DNA of 64,000 nucleotides from Metopolophium dirhodum (GCF_019925205.1 NC_083562.1:30380001-30444000), one strand, 5' to 3'; positions 43,326 through 57,748 are shown, counted from the stretch's first letter. A program made the numbers and translations. Notes: generated from the letters alone by a model not told the origin.

Positions 43326-46300
43326 TTTTCATATTTTAGATAGTATGTAAATACAATATTATATTATGCGGTATAAACTATTTTCTCAACAATTTAACAT
43401 TGTTTATTTATAGCTATAGTTGCTAATGAATTTAATTATTACTTATTTTTAAGATTTAAAAATGTAGTAGATAAATAAATTCGATTTCTTCAAAATATAC
43501 TTAAAATAATTTAAATATTTGATATTAGGAATTACAATAATTTAATATAGATTAGATATAATATATATATTATTTAAACGTATTACCTAAAAATACTAGG
43601 TGTATATTATTATATATATATTGTATGTTTATTAATAATAAATATACCGAAGTGTTTTATCAAGCAATACAACAATCAACTAGGTATTAATAATTTACTA
43701 AACTTTAGAAAACCATATAGTTAACAAACTGGTTGCAACCGAAAAACGTACATTTTTTATTTCGATATAAAAAAGACCACAAAATTTATCGGTCATTGTA
43801 TAATTAAACTTATTGTGAGTAATATAAGATAATAAGATTATGATACTATACAATAATCATGCTAACATGTTTAAGTCTTTACATTACAATTTGAATATAT
43901 ATACAGTTTTTTGTTTAAATGAATAATAAATTATACCTATACATTATAAAGTTTTTATAAAATTTACATTTTTGGGGTTAAAATCAAATGTGTGTGGTTT
44001 TTGGATTTAACAATTTGAAAAATTGTGAAGTTTTAACCTACCAAAAGTGTGCGGTTTTCATCTATCAAAAGTATGTGGTTTCGTCCTGTACTTTATGCAA
44101 ATGGTCCGGTTTTAAACCAAAATTGATAATATTACCATCAAAAATTTCACAAAAAAATGTGTATATCAGAATCTATTAAAAATAAGTTTTAGTGTGCTTT
44201 GGTGCGCATGCTTTGGTGATTCGTGAGACACTACCTGTCGTGGAAAGTGTGAACTACACAATGTTCCGTCTATAAGTAGGTATAAGATCTATGACAATGT
44301 CATAAGATACACCCAGACACCCTGTGTAACATAATATCCCTTGATACATAGACAGAGAGACCGTCTTCACTCAGTAAACTGTTTATCATCGGGTATAATG
44401 ATTTATCATTGAATTCCAGTTTTAGCACATCCATTACAGTGTCCTACCCAATGATGAGGTACACGTATAGACACGCTATTATACTATACAGCAGAACGAG
44501 CTCTCTGTTTTCTTTTCCTGATCCGAGCGATTATGATTGTATTGATCTTACGTTGATGTGTGTGATTTTCTGTCTGTCATTACCAAATTTTCAATATATT
44601 TTTACTCTTTTTGAACTATTATATGTACATATTAATATATTATATTATAATATAGAAATTTAACTTTTTGTCTAGAAATGTCGTTAAAACATTTTTTCTT
44701 GGTTAAAAACCTTGCAAATTTAATGGAAGGTTCCTCGTCACAAGTTATAACATACATCAATATATTTAAAAATATCAGTCACAGTTATTTTTTTATACGC
44801 GTTCGAAGTAAGAATTTTGACAAAATTCGTCAAAATCACGAAAATATGCAAATAATTTCAGTTAAAAATGCATAAAAGGTGAAAAGAAGGAGAAACAGGT
44901 CCAAAAGGACGTGCTATAGATCAAGTCACCAAATGTGAACGCAATAGTTACATGTCCCGTGTCCGATGGTGAATTGGTTCACCGACTTGGTGAATTTAGG
45001 AATACGAATGTGTCGGGCCAAAGGCGAAGATCAAAAGTTAGGTTAAATATTTTTATTTCATGATCAATTGTTTTCGTAGAATAATCTGATTGTTGTATAG
45101 ATCCCTGCATAGAGCATTACCTTTGCCGTGATTACATTTTTTTATTCTTATTTTATTTTAATATAATAATTATTATTTATACTGAAATATGTACCAAAAC
45201 ATACATTTTTGTCTTTTGGTTACATCTTATATTCATATTATAAATTTATAACCATCATCCATGACGCTTAAAATAAATAAAACCAAATCATTTCTTTCAT
45301 GAAATATTGTTTCCGTACAATAGTCTAGTTGTTGCATAGATCCCTGCATTACCTTTTCTTTACTGTGATCGATGAACGCAGAGGCATGAAAAAAAATAGT
45401 ATGTGTGGCTCGTGCTGGGAGGCAATTTCAGTCTTGGTCCCGCGACTGAAACAGCCTCAAATAGCTCACTTCCCGCCCTTGCCACACAATATACTATTGT
45501 TTCATTGTATTTGTATTGTATTGTATTACTTAACCTTGTATTTGATAAAAAAAATCTTTATTGTGTATTTCTAAAAACGGCGTTACCTGCAATTATAAAA
45601 GTTTAGAACTTACTGCTTCCAAACATATTATTTTATAGGCAGGTACTTTGAAGAGAGAAGCTCATTCTAAATATATTTATTATTTATATATAAGCTCAAT
45701 ATTTGCACCAACTTACATATGTAAAAAATTATTTTCCACAGTGAATTATTTTAATATTCCAATTTTTAATTTTTCAATTTTCAAATAAAAACAGCGGAAT
45801 TGATGGATGAAGCTGTATAAATGCTTGAAAAATAACTGAAAATAAGTGGAAAATAAATAAAAATTTAACTATGTGTAACTAATCAGAAATATATATTTTA
45901 AGACAAACCAAAAAAAAAATAATTCGTGTGAAGTATGCCAGAACCGCTATACATTTACACCACTACTCGTGTTTCTTTATAATAATCAGCTACGTCCATC
46001 CGGATGGATCGTTGGGCAGGGGATAAACAATCGTGAAATTAGTGTCTAGATAATAATATTATCTTCGTTGCAATACCGTCCTTTCACTGCAAATTTCCTT
46101 TTTTCTGAACCGGACTGACGGGTCTTAGCGCATGTATTATATATAGGTAGGTACATTACGAAATAAACATTTAAGTTAATTCATCCCACGGCGAAATTTA
46201 CGAAAGAGAAAACCCTACCTACCTATATTGTAGGTACAAGCATTAAACTGTTCGCGTTAGTCGTGTATAGTTACTAGTTGCGGAAACCGTCGCGATAAAT

Positions 46301-47425
46301 TTATTATAAACTTCAGTTGAGATTATTTTATCGAGTTGTATAAGTACATGCATGGATAAAATGTATACAACTACGTATAACTAATTAAACAGGTAATTGA
46401 AAAAAATTATTTTTATATTACTATAAAATACAAATAATATCGACATTCATTAAACGCATTAACAATGTGAACAATACGGCTGCAGATCAGGTTTAATGAT
46501 ATTATTTATACACATAATTGTATTTATTATATTTTGTTTATAATTCTAAAATCCGTGTAAATGCAAATCCACACACCATTTATATGCAATAAATATTCAT
46601 TTAAATATGGTAAATTAAAATCTAAAATAAGTATAGGCACCTACATTATATTCCTAGTTTATTCTAGTTTTATTTCAAAGGAAAACTTAAACAATAATCA
46701 TAGAATTTTCAAAATAAATGTTATTTTTTAGAAAATTACCAATTTAAATAATTAACAATTTTTCAGATTTTTATTTATTTAATATTTGTTTGAATAAACT
46801 CTTTATGACAATAAACAATAAAGATTCACAATCTGGTGTTATGAATTACGACACAATATAATTATGTTCTAAATAATATAAAAACCTTTGCGATTGTCTT
46901 GAAAATCAAAAGTACAGTAGTACAGCTTTTTAATGTTGGATCAAACGGAAACTTATCAATATTTGTTCGTGATGAGAATGCGAAACGAAATCTAGGACAA
47001 ATAAAGTTTCTAATATAGGTGTAGCTACCTATATAATGGTGTGCCACGACACATATAATAACACCAATGAATCGATTCGCTATAGGCCTGCAATCTATGT
47101 TCGTTGTATTATATACCTGAAGAGGAATCATTATAAATATTAAATTGATGTCATCCATTGTATAGGTACATCCCGGAGTAAGTATGTTTTTTTCATTTCA
47201 TCACAGCGCGTCGTCATCAACCACGTGGTATAATAAAATAATAAATAAAATATGATCAATGCATCATTATAAGCAATGGACCTTAGATCATATACTATGG
47301 CTATCGCATTATAAAAGCGTACTACGTATATGACCTAAGCAATGGACTAATAATATAATATGCATCGCATGCACGCAATTATTTATTTACAGGTTTCCTA
47401 TACGTTCAATAATAAAAATAATAAA
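43326..47425. other. intergenic region between the unrecognised gene and P450 copy 2
   Basis: About 4.1 kb of AT-rich DNA. Short frames (for example 44409-44663 and 46862-47158) have no motifs and low-complexity translations, so none is called a gene. It contains a diverged direct duplication (45052-45132 and 45291-45369). The promoters of the minus-strand gene and of P450 copy 2 should lie at its two ends. Confidence 0.45.
45052..45369. repeat. diverged direct duplication, about 80-bp units
   Basis: Units 45052-45132 and 45291-45369 share CATAGATCCCTGCAT-type cores (GTTGTATAGATCCCTGCAT; GTTGCATAGATCCCTGCATT). Their flanks also match (TTTCATGA, TTTCGTA/TTCCGTA, ATTACCTTT, GTGAT). The spacing is about 238 bp. 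Confidence 0.6.
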
Positions 47426-50400
47426 ATGTCCGTTTTGGCCAGACGTTTGAGGAATTTAAGGATTACAGTTGATCATGCCAACAAGTCGACTGAAGTTTTT
47501 ACGAGTGTATCACAAGGAGATATAGATTTTGCCAAAGATTATTCGGAACTACCGGGCCCAAAGTCGTTACCGTTATTGGGCAATAATTGGAGGTTTATGT
47601 CATATATTGGTAAGTGTATACCTAGCTATATCAAAGAATTATAAAATATAATATCAAATAACAGAGTAAACAAATGGTTTTGTTTTGAACTGTTTTTTTT
47701 TTAAATAACACTAAATATTGTTAAACGAAAAATGAACTTATGATAATTATTAATATAATATACATATTATATACATTTTAAACAATAATGTAATTACTAG
47801 GTGCCTTAGTACTTGTTATTATATTAATTAGGTACAGTTGACAAAAAAAAATACGCAATCGTAGGCATTAGTGTATTACACTTTACACATGCGTACATCA
47901 TAACCTATACTATTTTGTAATATAATATTATGTTGGTACAAAGTAATAGAATTTTAATTATTCAACAGTTATAAAAAGAAAGTATTAAGGCTGTTGAAAC
48001 AGACAATTTGGAATATTGGCAGCTTTGGAATGTCTGTGTGAATATATTTATGAGCATATTAGTGTGAAAGATCCAAAATCACCTAGAACTCTATACAAAT
48101 TCAAATGCTTCTTTAAATTGCCTTAGGGACCCTAAGTCTAGGTACTAATTTACTAGTATAGAAACTAATATAAAAGAGAAAAAATTTTTCAAAATAAGTA
48201 CTATATAATTATATAGAACCAGCACTTAATCAATTAAAATTTTGTCAAAACATTTGTATTTATTAAGCTTTTTACTTGTTATGTAGAAAAAATATTTACC
48301 CAACGTTTACAATAAATTATTAATATACATATTTTATAAATATATTACACAAAATTTAAAAAAAAAATTTATTTTTTGGATCATTTTTATTTTAAGGCTT
48401 GTAAAATTAAAATACCAAGAAAATGTTTTCATACATAAGCAAGAAAAAAAGCTAAAATCAACTAAAAAACGGTTATCGGACGTCGGGGAGTGCGTATAAT
48501 AACTAACCTTCCACTTATTGGTCTAAAACCACAAAAAATATATAGTGCTCCAACAGCTTTAATATAGTACCTATAATGTTATTAAATACATGAAACACTA
48601 AATCTTTCTATGTATATTTTCAAACATGTTTAAAATAATAAAATTTTGATTTTGTATGATATGTCGTATAAATACATAGGCGACTACAAAGTAACCGAAA
48701 TAGACAAACTCTCATTGAGATTATGGAAAGAGTACGGAGACATTGTAAAAATCGAAAAATTGCTCGGGAGACCGGATATGGTGTTTCTGTACGACGCAGA
48801 CGAGATTGAAAAAGTATTCAGAAATGAAGAACTTATGCCGCATCGACCGTCTATGCCATCGTTAAATTATTACAAACACGTTTTAAGGAAGGATTTCTTT
48901 GGTGATCTGGCTGGTGTTATAGCAGTGTAAGTGTTCATCAGTCACGCGTGTTGATTATTAATTTATGCGTTTTTATTTTTTAATATTTGTATAATAATAG
49001 TTATCCTTTGATCACCGACATAATATTTAATAAAGAGAAAGAGTATGTACATAATAAGCTATAATTACTTACGTATATAGTTTTACGTCAAATACATTAT
49101 ATTTAAAGAACACATAGATATATAATATAATACTATAGGTATATATATAGACAGTAATGTCTTAATGCGTGACCAGAAACTTATATATATATATGTTACC
49201 TGCAGTATAATGAATTTGAATTTCTGTATTCAATTTTGGACGACTCCACTAACGGTACTTACCTGTTTTATGTTATAGACATGGGGAAAAATGGTATGAA
49301 TTTCGAACTAAAGTACAACAACCTATGTTGCAACCGAGAACAGCAAAATTTTACATTGGGACTATTGAAGATACGGCAACAGCCTTTGTCAATAGGTTAG
49401 TAAACTATTAAATTGTTATACTTTTGTATATCTAATTGTTATATCTAATAAGTAATAACCGCTTATGACTTGGGTTAGGTATATTATTATCTCCTGAATT
49501 TATTTACCCTTTGAAAAGTAGAATATAATATACAGTGCCCATCCACACAATATATTAATATTATTTTATGTACCTATACAAGTAGACTATAATAATATAG
49601 TAGGTACTTAATAATTAATTAGTAAGATAACTATACGATATTATGAAAAGTTACGGAGCAATTATACTTCCACCAATTATACCTTTTTTATGTCAATTTC
49701 ATTGGTATAATTGTTATACCTGTAAAAGATATGTATATTATTCCTATACATACTTTATACCTCCCAAAATATACAAATTTCCTTCGTTCCTTATCGAAAA
49801 ATAAATATAATAATACTTAGGTAGGTACTTCATGATTATAAGAGTTGCCTTCACACTATAGTTGCCTCCTATTTACAATTAAATGGTGTTTCATGAACTT
49901 CACTAACATAGTAAAATACACCACGTAAATAGATTAGTATAAGTCAAGTATATAGATATTTTTATATTTTATTTTAGTAAACATTGTGGTTTTATTTTAA
50001 GTTTAAGATGTACTTCATACAAAAATTATTGAGAATCGTTTGATTGTTAATATTTTTTTTTTTAGATATTTAGAACTATGTAGTATACTGTATAATTAAA
50101 AATATCATTCTTAGATAGGTATATTACATATATTATACACATTTATACAAATAATACACAACTTTAAAAATAATAATAAAATTAGTCAATATAAAAAAAA
50201 ATTAGTAATTGTTATAATTAAAATTATAGAATATTGGTATTACATTATAATTATTATTAAATATTTATATTATATAAATCTTAAAATGTATACATAAAAT
50301 GTTTTAATCGTTTAGGAACGATATATATTTTATATTTATTACCAACTCATTGGGAGGAAACTTATTTTTGTGTGCTAATACAGTAATACTATTACACTAG

Positions 50401-53400
50401 ACCCTTTTCGTTTACGATAAAATGTAGGGTACGTCAGGAGGCAATTCGTATAAAAATGATCGACCTTTTTTACTTAGGGAGTGAACTATAAATTATAATA
50501 TTCGCCAAATTCATCTGTTATTAATGTTTTGACTAGTAAAAATAAACTCCACTATTCACAAATATTTTTTTTTGACGTATTTAATTTTTAATATTTTTAC
50601 TAAATCACCTACATTTTATTATAATAAAAACCATTTCCTTCTTAATTTAATGCTAAAATTAATTACACAATACTTTAAACCTCATACAGACTATAGGTGT
50701 CATTTTTATTGCCTAAAGTTAGATTTTTTGATTATTATACCGTGTAGATAAATAACATTAATAATTTTGGAAAGTTATGTTCTGTTCTGATAAAGCGTAA
50801 TACTAAATTTGTCTAACTATACGCCCAACTATAAGTTAGAATTTATTTATATTTTATTGTTTATATAATTGTGCATTCGAAAATTGGGTTAGATTTTTTT
50901 TATAATATCTGTTAAGTTATATATTTATACATATTAATATAATTAAGCATATAATGTTTGGATTTGTTTTTTTTTTATATCAGTAGAAATTTGATTGATT
51001 TAGTACCGGTGGTTAGTAGGTGGAATTTACATCTATTTTTGTCGGTCAAAAAATTTAACAGTGGTATAGTTATACATTTTATTAATTTGTTCCTACAATC
51101 AACTACCTACTTATATACATGTAAATCAGTGAAGTTTACATGCACTCGATTTAAGTGGGCATGAGTCTACTGGTATTTCTAACCCTTTATAATTTAACAA
51201 ATTTTAAAAACTATATTGCATTTTAAATACAGTAGTCGCCGCTTAATGCTTATTAAGAAACAGGGTTAATTGACTCATTCAACGACAGGCACAGGACCCA
51301 AGTAGGATAGTATCGACTTACATTCATACTAAAACATAGGAAAAAAAATCGTCTATTTGACTAGTTATACTAGTTAATGTGGTATTATCGTAATATTTTC
51401 CTGATTTTATCGAATATATTTTGACAATTAACACTATTTCCACGACTCATTACATTAAAGATTATTAACGTTTTTTTAAAATATTTGTTTTACATAATTT
51501 GAAGTCATTACAAAACAAAAATGTTTTTATATTTTTTTTGCCTTAACGAATGACAACATAATATCACCTTTATAAAATACATAAATAAATAAATAGATAA
51601 TAATGAATATTTACAAGTAGATACGTCAAAGCCAAATTTAATTTTTTTTATTACAATGCATACTATGAAAATCTTTTTATTCTCGAACCTCCCGTCCATT
51701 ATTAACTCATTCGGTTAAGTCAAATGTTCTGATCCCAAAGTGAATACAATACGCGGTGACTATAGTGACTACTGTAAATTTCTCTTACAATTTGATAAAA
51801 ATTTGTTTTCCATTAAAAATATTATAAAATTATTATAATGCAATATAATTTGTAACATATATTTACACCTATTGTATTATGAATTTTCATTGACATGTTA
51901 ATATTATTTACGCTATTATATTATGTTAATATTAATTATTTTAACCTTAAGTAGTTGTTAAATATTATAATTTATAAAGTACCTATGTTTTTTAGAATAA
52001 AAAAGATAAAAAATAAAGACCAAGAAGTTCCTGACGACTTTTTAAATGAAATTCATAAATGGTCGCTTGAATGTAAGCCAGTTCTACAGCGTACTTAATT
52101 GTTCTTTTAAAAATGAATACACAAACCTTTTATTTAATGTTTATAGCTATCGCCAAAGTGGCATTAGATCAAAAACTCGGGTGCCTCGAAGATGAACACG
52201 CAGTAGACTCGGATACGCAAAATTTAATAGATGCCATTAACACGTTTTTTGCTAATGTCCCGGAGTTGGAATTAAAAATACCATTTTGGAAATTATTTAG
52301 TACTCCAACTTGGAGAAAGTACATAAATGCGTTGGATACCATTACCAAGTAAGGGTTCAATTTTATACTAAAAACGATTATTTAAAATTATTATATAAAC
52401 ATCAATATACAAATAATTATGTAGTATGCAACCGCGGAAAAAAATGACAATAATATGTCGACAATGACTGCCTATAGTCAGTAATGATAAAGACTGTTAT
52501 TGGCGGAAATCGAGGTGGTGCTTGAGTTTAGCTAAAACATTTTTGAGCCTCCTTAAAAAAATAAAAAAATAATTGATACCTATAGACATAGTATAGTTTC
52601 TTATTTTCTTTACATATTATATTGTCTAGAATGTCTATGGAAAAGTATCATTATAGTATTATGTACCTAAATAGATTATAGAATACTTTCTTAGTATTAT
52701 TGATAAATATTTTGACTGAAAAAAAGGCAGTGAAAAATGAAGTGGTTGCGTGAATGTCAATGTCAACCTACCGTCATTATTTTGAAAACAAATCATGAAA
52801 ACCTTTTGTCTTCTGTATAGTTTGGATTCAAGTATGCATTATTGTAGGCAGGTAAATTCTGACCGAAGGAAATGAACAGTTTTAACTTAAAATGCTTATA
52901 AAATAAAAATATAATTCTTTTTTTTAAATACTTTAGATCAACTTTGGAAGAAACTTGTATCACATTTTTAATACCCTAAATAAAATTTATAATGTTATGA
53001 CATTTTTAATACATAAAGGGTTCAAACGTAAGTTTTGAATTTTGCTGCCTATTTATTAAAAATTGAACATATTATACCTCATGATTATGAACCAGTACCA
53101 AATAGGTTAGGTACGTTTATAGTCCTTTGCTGATAGGCCATTTAACTTATAAGGTCTTCCTATGCAAGCCTATTAATACATGATGGATCGATTGATTGTT
53201 CTGAGTTACTTTCAATAGTTAACTTACTTCTTGTAGCTAGACCCGCTCTGCCTATCGTTTCTTTTTACCATTGTGTTCGACAAACTTTTCCAGTAAGGCC
53301 AAAACCGTCCACTCTATAGAATGATGCGTATTGCCAACGAAGATCCATCTTTTAATTTGTAAATTATTGTCCTAATATATTTTATTTATTTATATGTTAT

Positions 53401-55259
53401 ATCTCTCTCTTATTATTTTGTTTTTTCTATAAGTATGACTTGTTGTATCTTCTTAAAGTCAATGTTTGTATTCTTTATCTAATTATGACTTATGTTAAAT
53501 TGATAACTGTAATTTGGGCTGTGGCCCGTATTGAAAATAAAATTAAATAAATAAATCATTTTGTAGCATAAATCATTATCTATAATGTAATTTTAATAAC
53601 GGTACCTATTTTGATTTTTGAGTGAAGTGAGAAAATGTTCAACTATTGTATTTTAAGTCATTATATAACTTATTACTGTACCACCAGATACAGGTCTGTA
53701 CCTGACTAATATTTTGTTATTAGATAGTAATCAAATGTGTATAATATTATAATGAATTGTATTATTATTTATTTTTATAGTGTTACATCTAAACATATAA
53801 ACCGATCAATGGATCAACTATTATCTCAAAAATCATTTTGTCCAGATAGCCAATCATCTTTGTTACAAAGAGTGCTTAGTTTGGATCCATCAAATCCTAA
53901 ATTAGCTCAGATACTATCGTTAGATATGTTTATCGTCGGCATAGACACTGTGAGACAACGTTATGTAACAGTAAATTTGTCACTTTATTACTGATCAATT
54001 TTAATTCTCAACGATTTATAGACTTCTGCAGCTCTTGCATCAATTCTATATCAATTAAGTCGACATCCAGATAAACAAAAGAAACTTAGGGAAGAAATAC
54101 GAACCGTATTGCCAAATGCTGATTCAAAATTGACTTCCAGCAAACTCGAACAGCTGCAGTATCTAAAAGCATGCATAAAAGAAACGTTGAGGTTCGAAAT
54201 TATGTTTTAATTTTATGAAAAGTATTATATATTTAGGTAGAATTTTAAACTAGATTACATAATGCGTGTAATTCGTTTAATTGTAGAATGTATCCGGTTG
54301 TTATTGGAAATGGTCGCTGCATGACCAAAGAAACAATAATAAGTGGATATAAAATTCCAAAAGGAGTAAGTATAATATAATATTTTACCGTATAAGTGGT
54401 AATGTAGTATTATACTAATAATTATTATTATGTAGTAAAAGTTGTAAGTAAAGTAAACATTGTATATTTATGAAAATAATTTTAAATACCTACTTATAAA
54501 TATTATAATATGAAGTTTATATTTTATATGAAACTATACTTGATGAGTGGTTAGGTAGGTACAATACTAATAGTGAATATACTAATACTATCATAGTAAA
54601 TATTTATACATTATATTACTATTAAACTCAAATTATCACTTACAATGTAGGATATATTAATATAGATTACCTTATGCATAGTATTGAGAACAACCAACGT
54701 CGTCGTAGCCCGTAGGTACTATATGTCCATTAGGATTTAGGACTATTCGAAATACTACGGTTTTGTAATATAATTCATATGCATTACCTATAATTATACA
54801 AATTATGTAGGTAGATTATAATATTATGAGTTTGTAAATTAGCTTGTTTAATCATAGGTGCAAGTCGTGTTTCAACATTACGCTATTAGCAACAGCAGTA
54901 AATATTTTTCACAGCCAGAACAGTTTTTACCGGAAAGGTGGTTAAAAGGAAGTGGATACAAACATCATCCGTTTGCTAGTTTACCATTTGGTTATGGCAA
55001 AAGAATGTGCTTGGGCCGAAGATTTGCCGATTTGGAGCTTCAAACAGTTGTTTCAAAGGTACCAATTTTGTGTTATGATAATAAATGTTTTACCCACATT
55101 TCCTGTAAATAAAATATCATGATGATTTATTATAATTTTTTTTGATCAAAGATTTTTCAGAATTTTGAAGTCAAGTATGAGTATGATGATTTGGATTACA
55201 CTGTACATCCGATATACATGCCGGATGGCCCATTGAAATTCAAAATGATTGAAAACTAA
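47426..55259 (+). CDS. mitochondrial-clan cytochrome P450 (CYP301/CYP12-like), copy 2
   Basis: Tandem paralogue of the gene at 35322. Ten exons: 47426-47609, 48680-48926, 49279-49395, 51996-52072, 52147-52348, 53781-53949, 54022-54191, 54287-54365, 54858-55058, 55152-55259. Total 1554 nt, 517 residues. An in-frame upstream ATG at 47360 exists, but MSVLARRLRNLRITVDHANK from 47426 gives the expected Arg-rich mitochondrial presequence. Motifs: LPGPKSLPLLGNNWRF, DADEIEKVFRNE, VGIDTTSAALAS in helix I (about 328-339), KETLR (about 385-389), FLPERW, and the haem loop LPFGYGKRMCLGRR with Cys466. Intron positions match copy 1 except for one extra 74-bp intron (52073-52146) inside the copy 1 exon 4 equivalent. 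Proteins and exon plan indicate an old tandem duplication. The CYP301A1/B1 pair is the likeliest identity. Confidence 0.88.
51230..51774. mobile_element. 545-bp MITE with TA target site
   Basis: The ends CAGTAGTCGCCGC (left) and CAGTAGTCACTATAGTCACCGCG (right, complemented) are inverted repeats, each directly flanked by TA. The CAGT-type ends and TA duplication fit pogo/Tigger-like Tc1-mariner relatives. It is non-coding and lies in intron 3 of P450 copy 2. Confidence 0.7.
53260..53565 (+). mobile_element. probable LINE 3' end remnant
   Basis: Contains a short frame ending RPLYRMMRIANEDPSFNL-stop (to about 53362). About 190 bp of AT-rich UTR with GTAATTTGGGCTGTGGCCCG follows, then a (TAAA)n-like end. 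The layout resembles the 3' end of a non-LTR element, but no reverse transcriptase is visible and the family is unknown. It is within intron 5 of P450 copy 2. Confidence 0.4.
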
Positions 55260-56228
55260 ATATTTTTTCTTTAGAAATTGTACCTATGTCCATGCCAAAT
55301 ACTAAATGTCTTAAACATTCAATATTGTTGGTAGGTACGAAAAAAATATTGAATAGGTTTTTATACTAGGTACTGCTATTATTTATTAAATCATAAAGCC
55401 AAAATGTAAATAATATAAATATGTATTTATGTTAGATTTAAATATTTAATATAGTAGCTAAGAATTATTGATGTTTAATAATAAATATTTTAATGATATT
55501 ATTTATAATTTGTTTTGGAGAGTATTTGAGGTTTTTCTCCAAATCGATATAGGGATTTCAATATTATAAACAATAAAGTATACAAGTTATATAGGTAATA
55601 CTACTAATACTACAATATTTCTAATAAGAAAAAAATACTTATAGCAATATAAATACAGGGCTGGCGGAAATGGGGGTATAGCGTGGGTCATCACACCCCT
55701 TCCCCCCTTGAATTTTTGGTAACTATCAGTCGGCATTTTCTTAATAACAGAGAGTTGTCAGAAATTATACGACTTGTTAAAAACTAATAGCCTAGATTTT
55801 CTTAGGTTAAAATTTTTATAATGAAAATGAGAACGGGTCCTCGGCAGTCAGCAGAATTTTGATTTCTAATTACAGAATACAGAGGATGGCACTAATTATA
55901 GTTTACTATGTTATAAACAATTTTAAATATAAGTGGATAATTATTATTTAATCAATGACTATATTGACTCCACAATAGTGTTAGTATACAAATAAGGAAA
56001 AGTAGAACTCCTTGTTTTCCTTATTACCACTGATTTCGACTGTACGCACTTGACAATTTAAAAGCTTACTGATTTAGAAATCAAAATACTGCCAATTGCT
56101 AAGAATCCGTATAATACCTATAATAACTTTTTTAGTACCGTCGTCTATCGGTATTCTATCGCTAATCGCTATCTCAAGAACTTATCGGTGGGCTGTGGGT
56201 GGTAGGCCTATGTTGTTATTATTACAGT

Positions 56229-56659
56229 CAGTGGTGTCATTTCTGTTTTTAATAGAGGGGGTAAAAGTTTCGACCAGCCCAAATAGGTAACTTAAAAAAC
56301 AACCACTGGCAATAAGCACATATCTATTAATAAATTATGTTCCTTTTCCTTCATAAAATACTTACATACATACATACCTACATATACATACCAACTTTCA
56401 TGTACGTCCACACTTGAGTGTAAATATAAATATAATCCAACTATTAAATAATATTAATTATAGTAAATTAGGTACCAATATAATATCATTGTGATACTAA
56501 TTTCTTAGTACTTACTCAATATAATATTTTCCTATAAATATAGGCATGTTTTCGCGCTAATATAATATAATATTGGTTAATCGAATCCCACAATGCAACG
56601 GCCAATCGGGCTGCTTTTAAAATCAGACAGGGGCAAATGCCCACCTTGTCTCACCACTG
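56229..56659. mobile_element. non-autonomous hAT element, 431 bp, perfect TSD
   Basis: The ends CAGTGGTGTC (left) and CAGTGGTGAG (right, complemented) bound 431 bp flanked by a perfect 8-bp duplication ATTACAGT (56221-56228 and 56660-56667). The subterminal G-run (AGAGGGGG / complemented CCTTGTC...GGGGC) and 8-bp TSD fit hAT. No coding capacity. Confidence 0.88.
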
Positions 56660-56830
56660 ATTACAGTCAACGGTCGGTTTGTAAGTACCACATGAACGCC
56701 GCGCGGGAAATTAAAAATCTAATTTAGAATATAACCAATTATTTTCTTAAATATTGTTAAATATTCGACGATACAAATTCAAAACTTACTATTCGAAACA
56801 ATATTTATACTGCAGAAGGGTAGGTATTTT

Positions 56831-57089
56831 TAGGGTTCCGTACGGTAAAATGGGACCCTATTACTATAAGGCTCCGCTGGCCGTCCGTCCGTCTGTCACC
56901 AGGCTGTATCTCACGAACCACGAAAGTTAGAAAGTTGAAATTTTCACAGATTATGTATTTCCGTTGCCGCTATAAAAACAAATACTAAAAATCTTAAGAT
57001 ATATTATAATATAAGCAGTGTTGCCAACATGTTTATCGCTGATGATGGTACGGAACCCGAGTCCGACTCGCACTTGGCCGGTTTTTTTT
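56831..57089 (+). mobile_element. SINE-like repeat with GCACTTGGCCGG end
   Basis: Begins TAGGGTTCCGTACGG and ends with GGTACGGAACCCGAGTCCGA, CTCGCACTTGGCCGG and a T run. These termini closely resemble, from memory, a repeat very widespread in Lepidoptera and other insects. The inner segment CGTCCGTCTGTC...ATCTCACGAACC is also typical of it. No coding capacity. It is more GC-rich than its surroundings. Confidence 0.65.
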
Positions 57090-57147
57090 ATTAAATATGA
57101 TGTATTGCTAAATTAAAAAAATTATTTATTATTGACAAATACTGATT

Positions 57148-57356
57148 CAGTGGCGTAGTTAGGATTTTTCTTGGGAGGGGGGGGAGGGGCTGATAAATTT
57201 TCACACGGTGGTGGTTTACCTAGGTTCTTCTATAAGTGTAACATGCAGATGCCGAAGTTTTATTTTAGATTTTAGTGCCTATAACCCTTATCATATATTG
57301 ATTTAATACACTTTTTAAACTTTCTTAATATTTCATGGAGGGGGGCTACACCACTG
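57148..57356. mobile_element. short hAT MITE, 209 bp
   Basis: The ends CAGTGGCGTAGTTAGGA (left) and CAGTGGTGTAGCCCCC (right, complemented) are followed inward by G-rich tracts. Flanks TACTGATT (57140-57147) and CACTGATT (57357-57364) are a 7-of-8 target duplication. CAGTGGCGTAG-type ends are common in hAT MITEs. Confidence 0.85.
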
Positions 57357-57552
57357 CACTGATTAATAGATTAGAACACCGAATACGACTTATTTTTTTA
57401 AAGCTTAAAATAGTCCTGACAGTCCCTGTACCTGTACGGCTAGCGGCTGTATGATAATATACAAGTAACAAATAGTATAAGTCTGACTATATGCATAGAA
57501 CTGTTAATAATATTTTACATACTGATAACTCACTAAAAAATTAAAATATCGT

Positions 57553-57748
57553 AAAAAACCAACGAGAGAACACAGATAATATTGTTACCCAAAAGTTTGA
57601 TGATTATATAGGTCAAAAATGACAGTACCCTATTTAAACTAGCAAACGAAAATTTGCCATGTCGTACGTAAGACGGATATAACCATAGAAAATATATTAA
57701 TATTAATATTTGATACAACTTACACATGCTGGTGCTACGTCCTCTTAA
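57553..57748. mobile_element. half copy of the TTAAGAGGACGT MITE family
   Basis: The right terminal region (complemented: TTAAGAGGACGTAGCACC...ATCCGTCTTACG) is present, and an inner AACACAGATAATATTGTT segment matches the copy at 32982. The other terminus is not found. Confidence 0.6.

Noticed and set aside
46862..47158. 98-codon minus-strand frame upstream of P450 copy 2
   Set aside because: No motif, biased composition, and it overlaps the likely P450 promoter. Probably random.
47360..47425. Upstream ATG of P450 copy 2
   Set aside because: It would add 22 residues before a start that already gives a typical mitochondrial presequence. Copy 1 also lacks such an extension.
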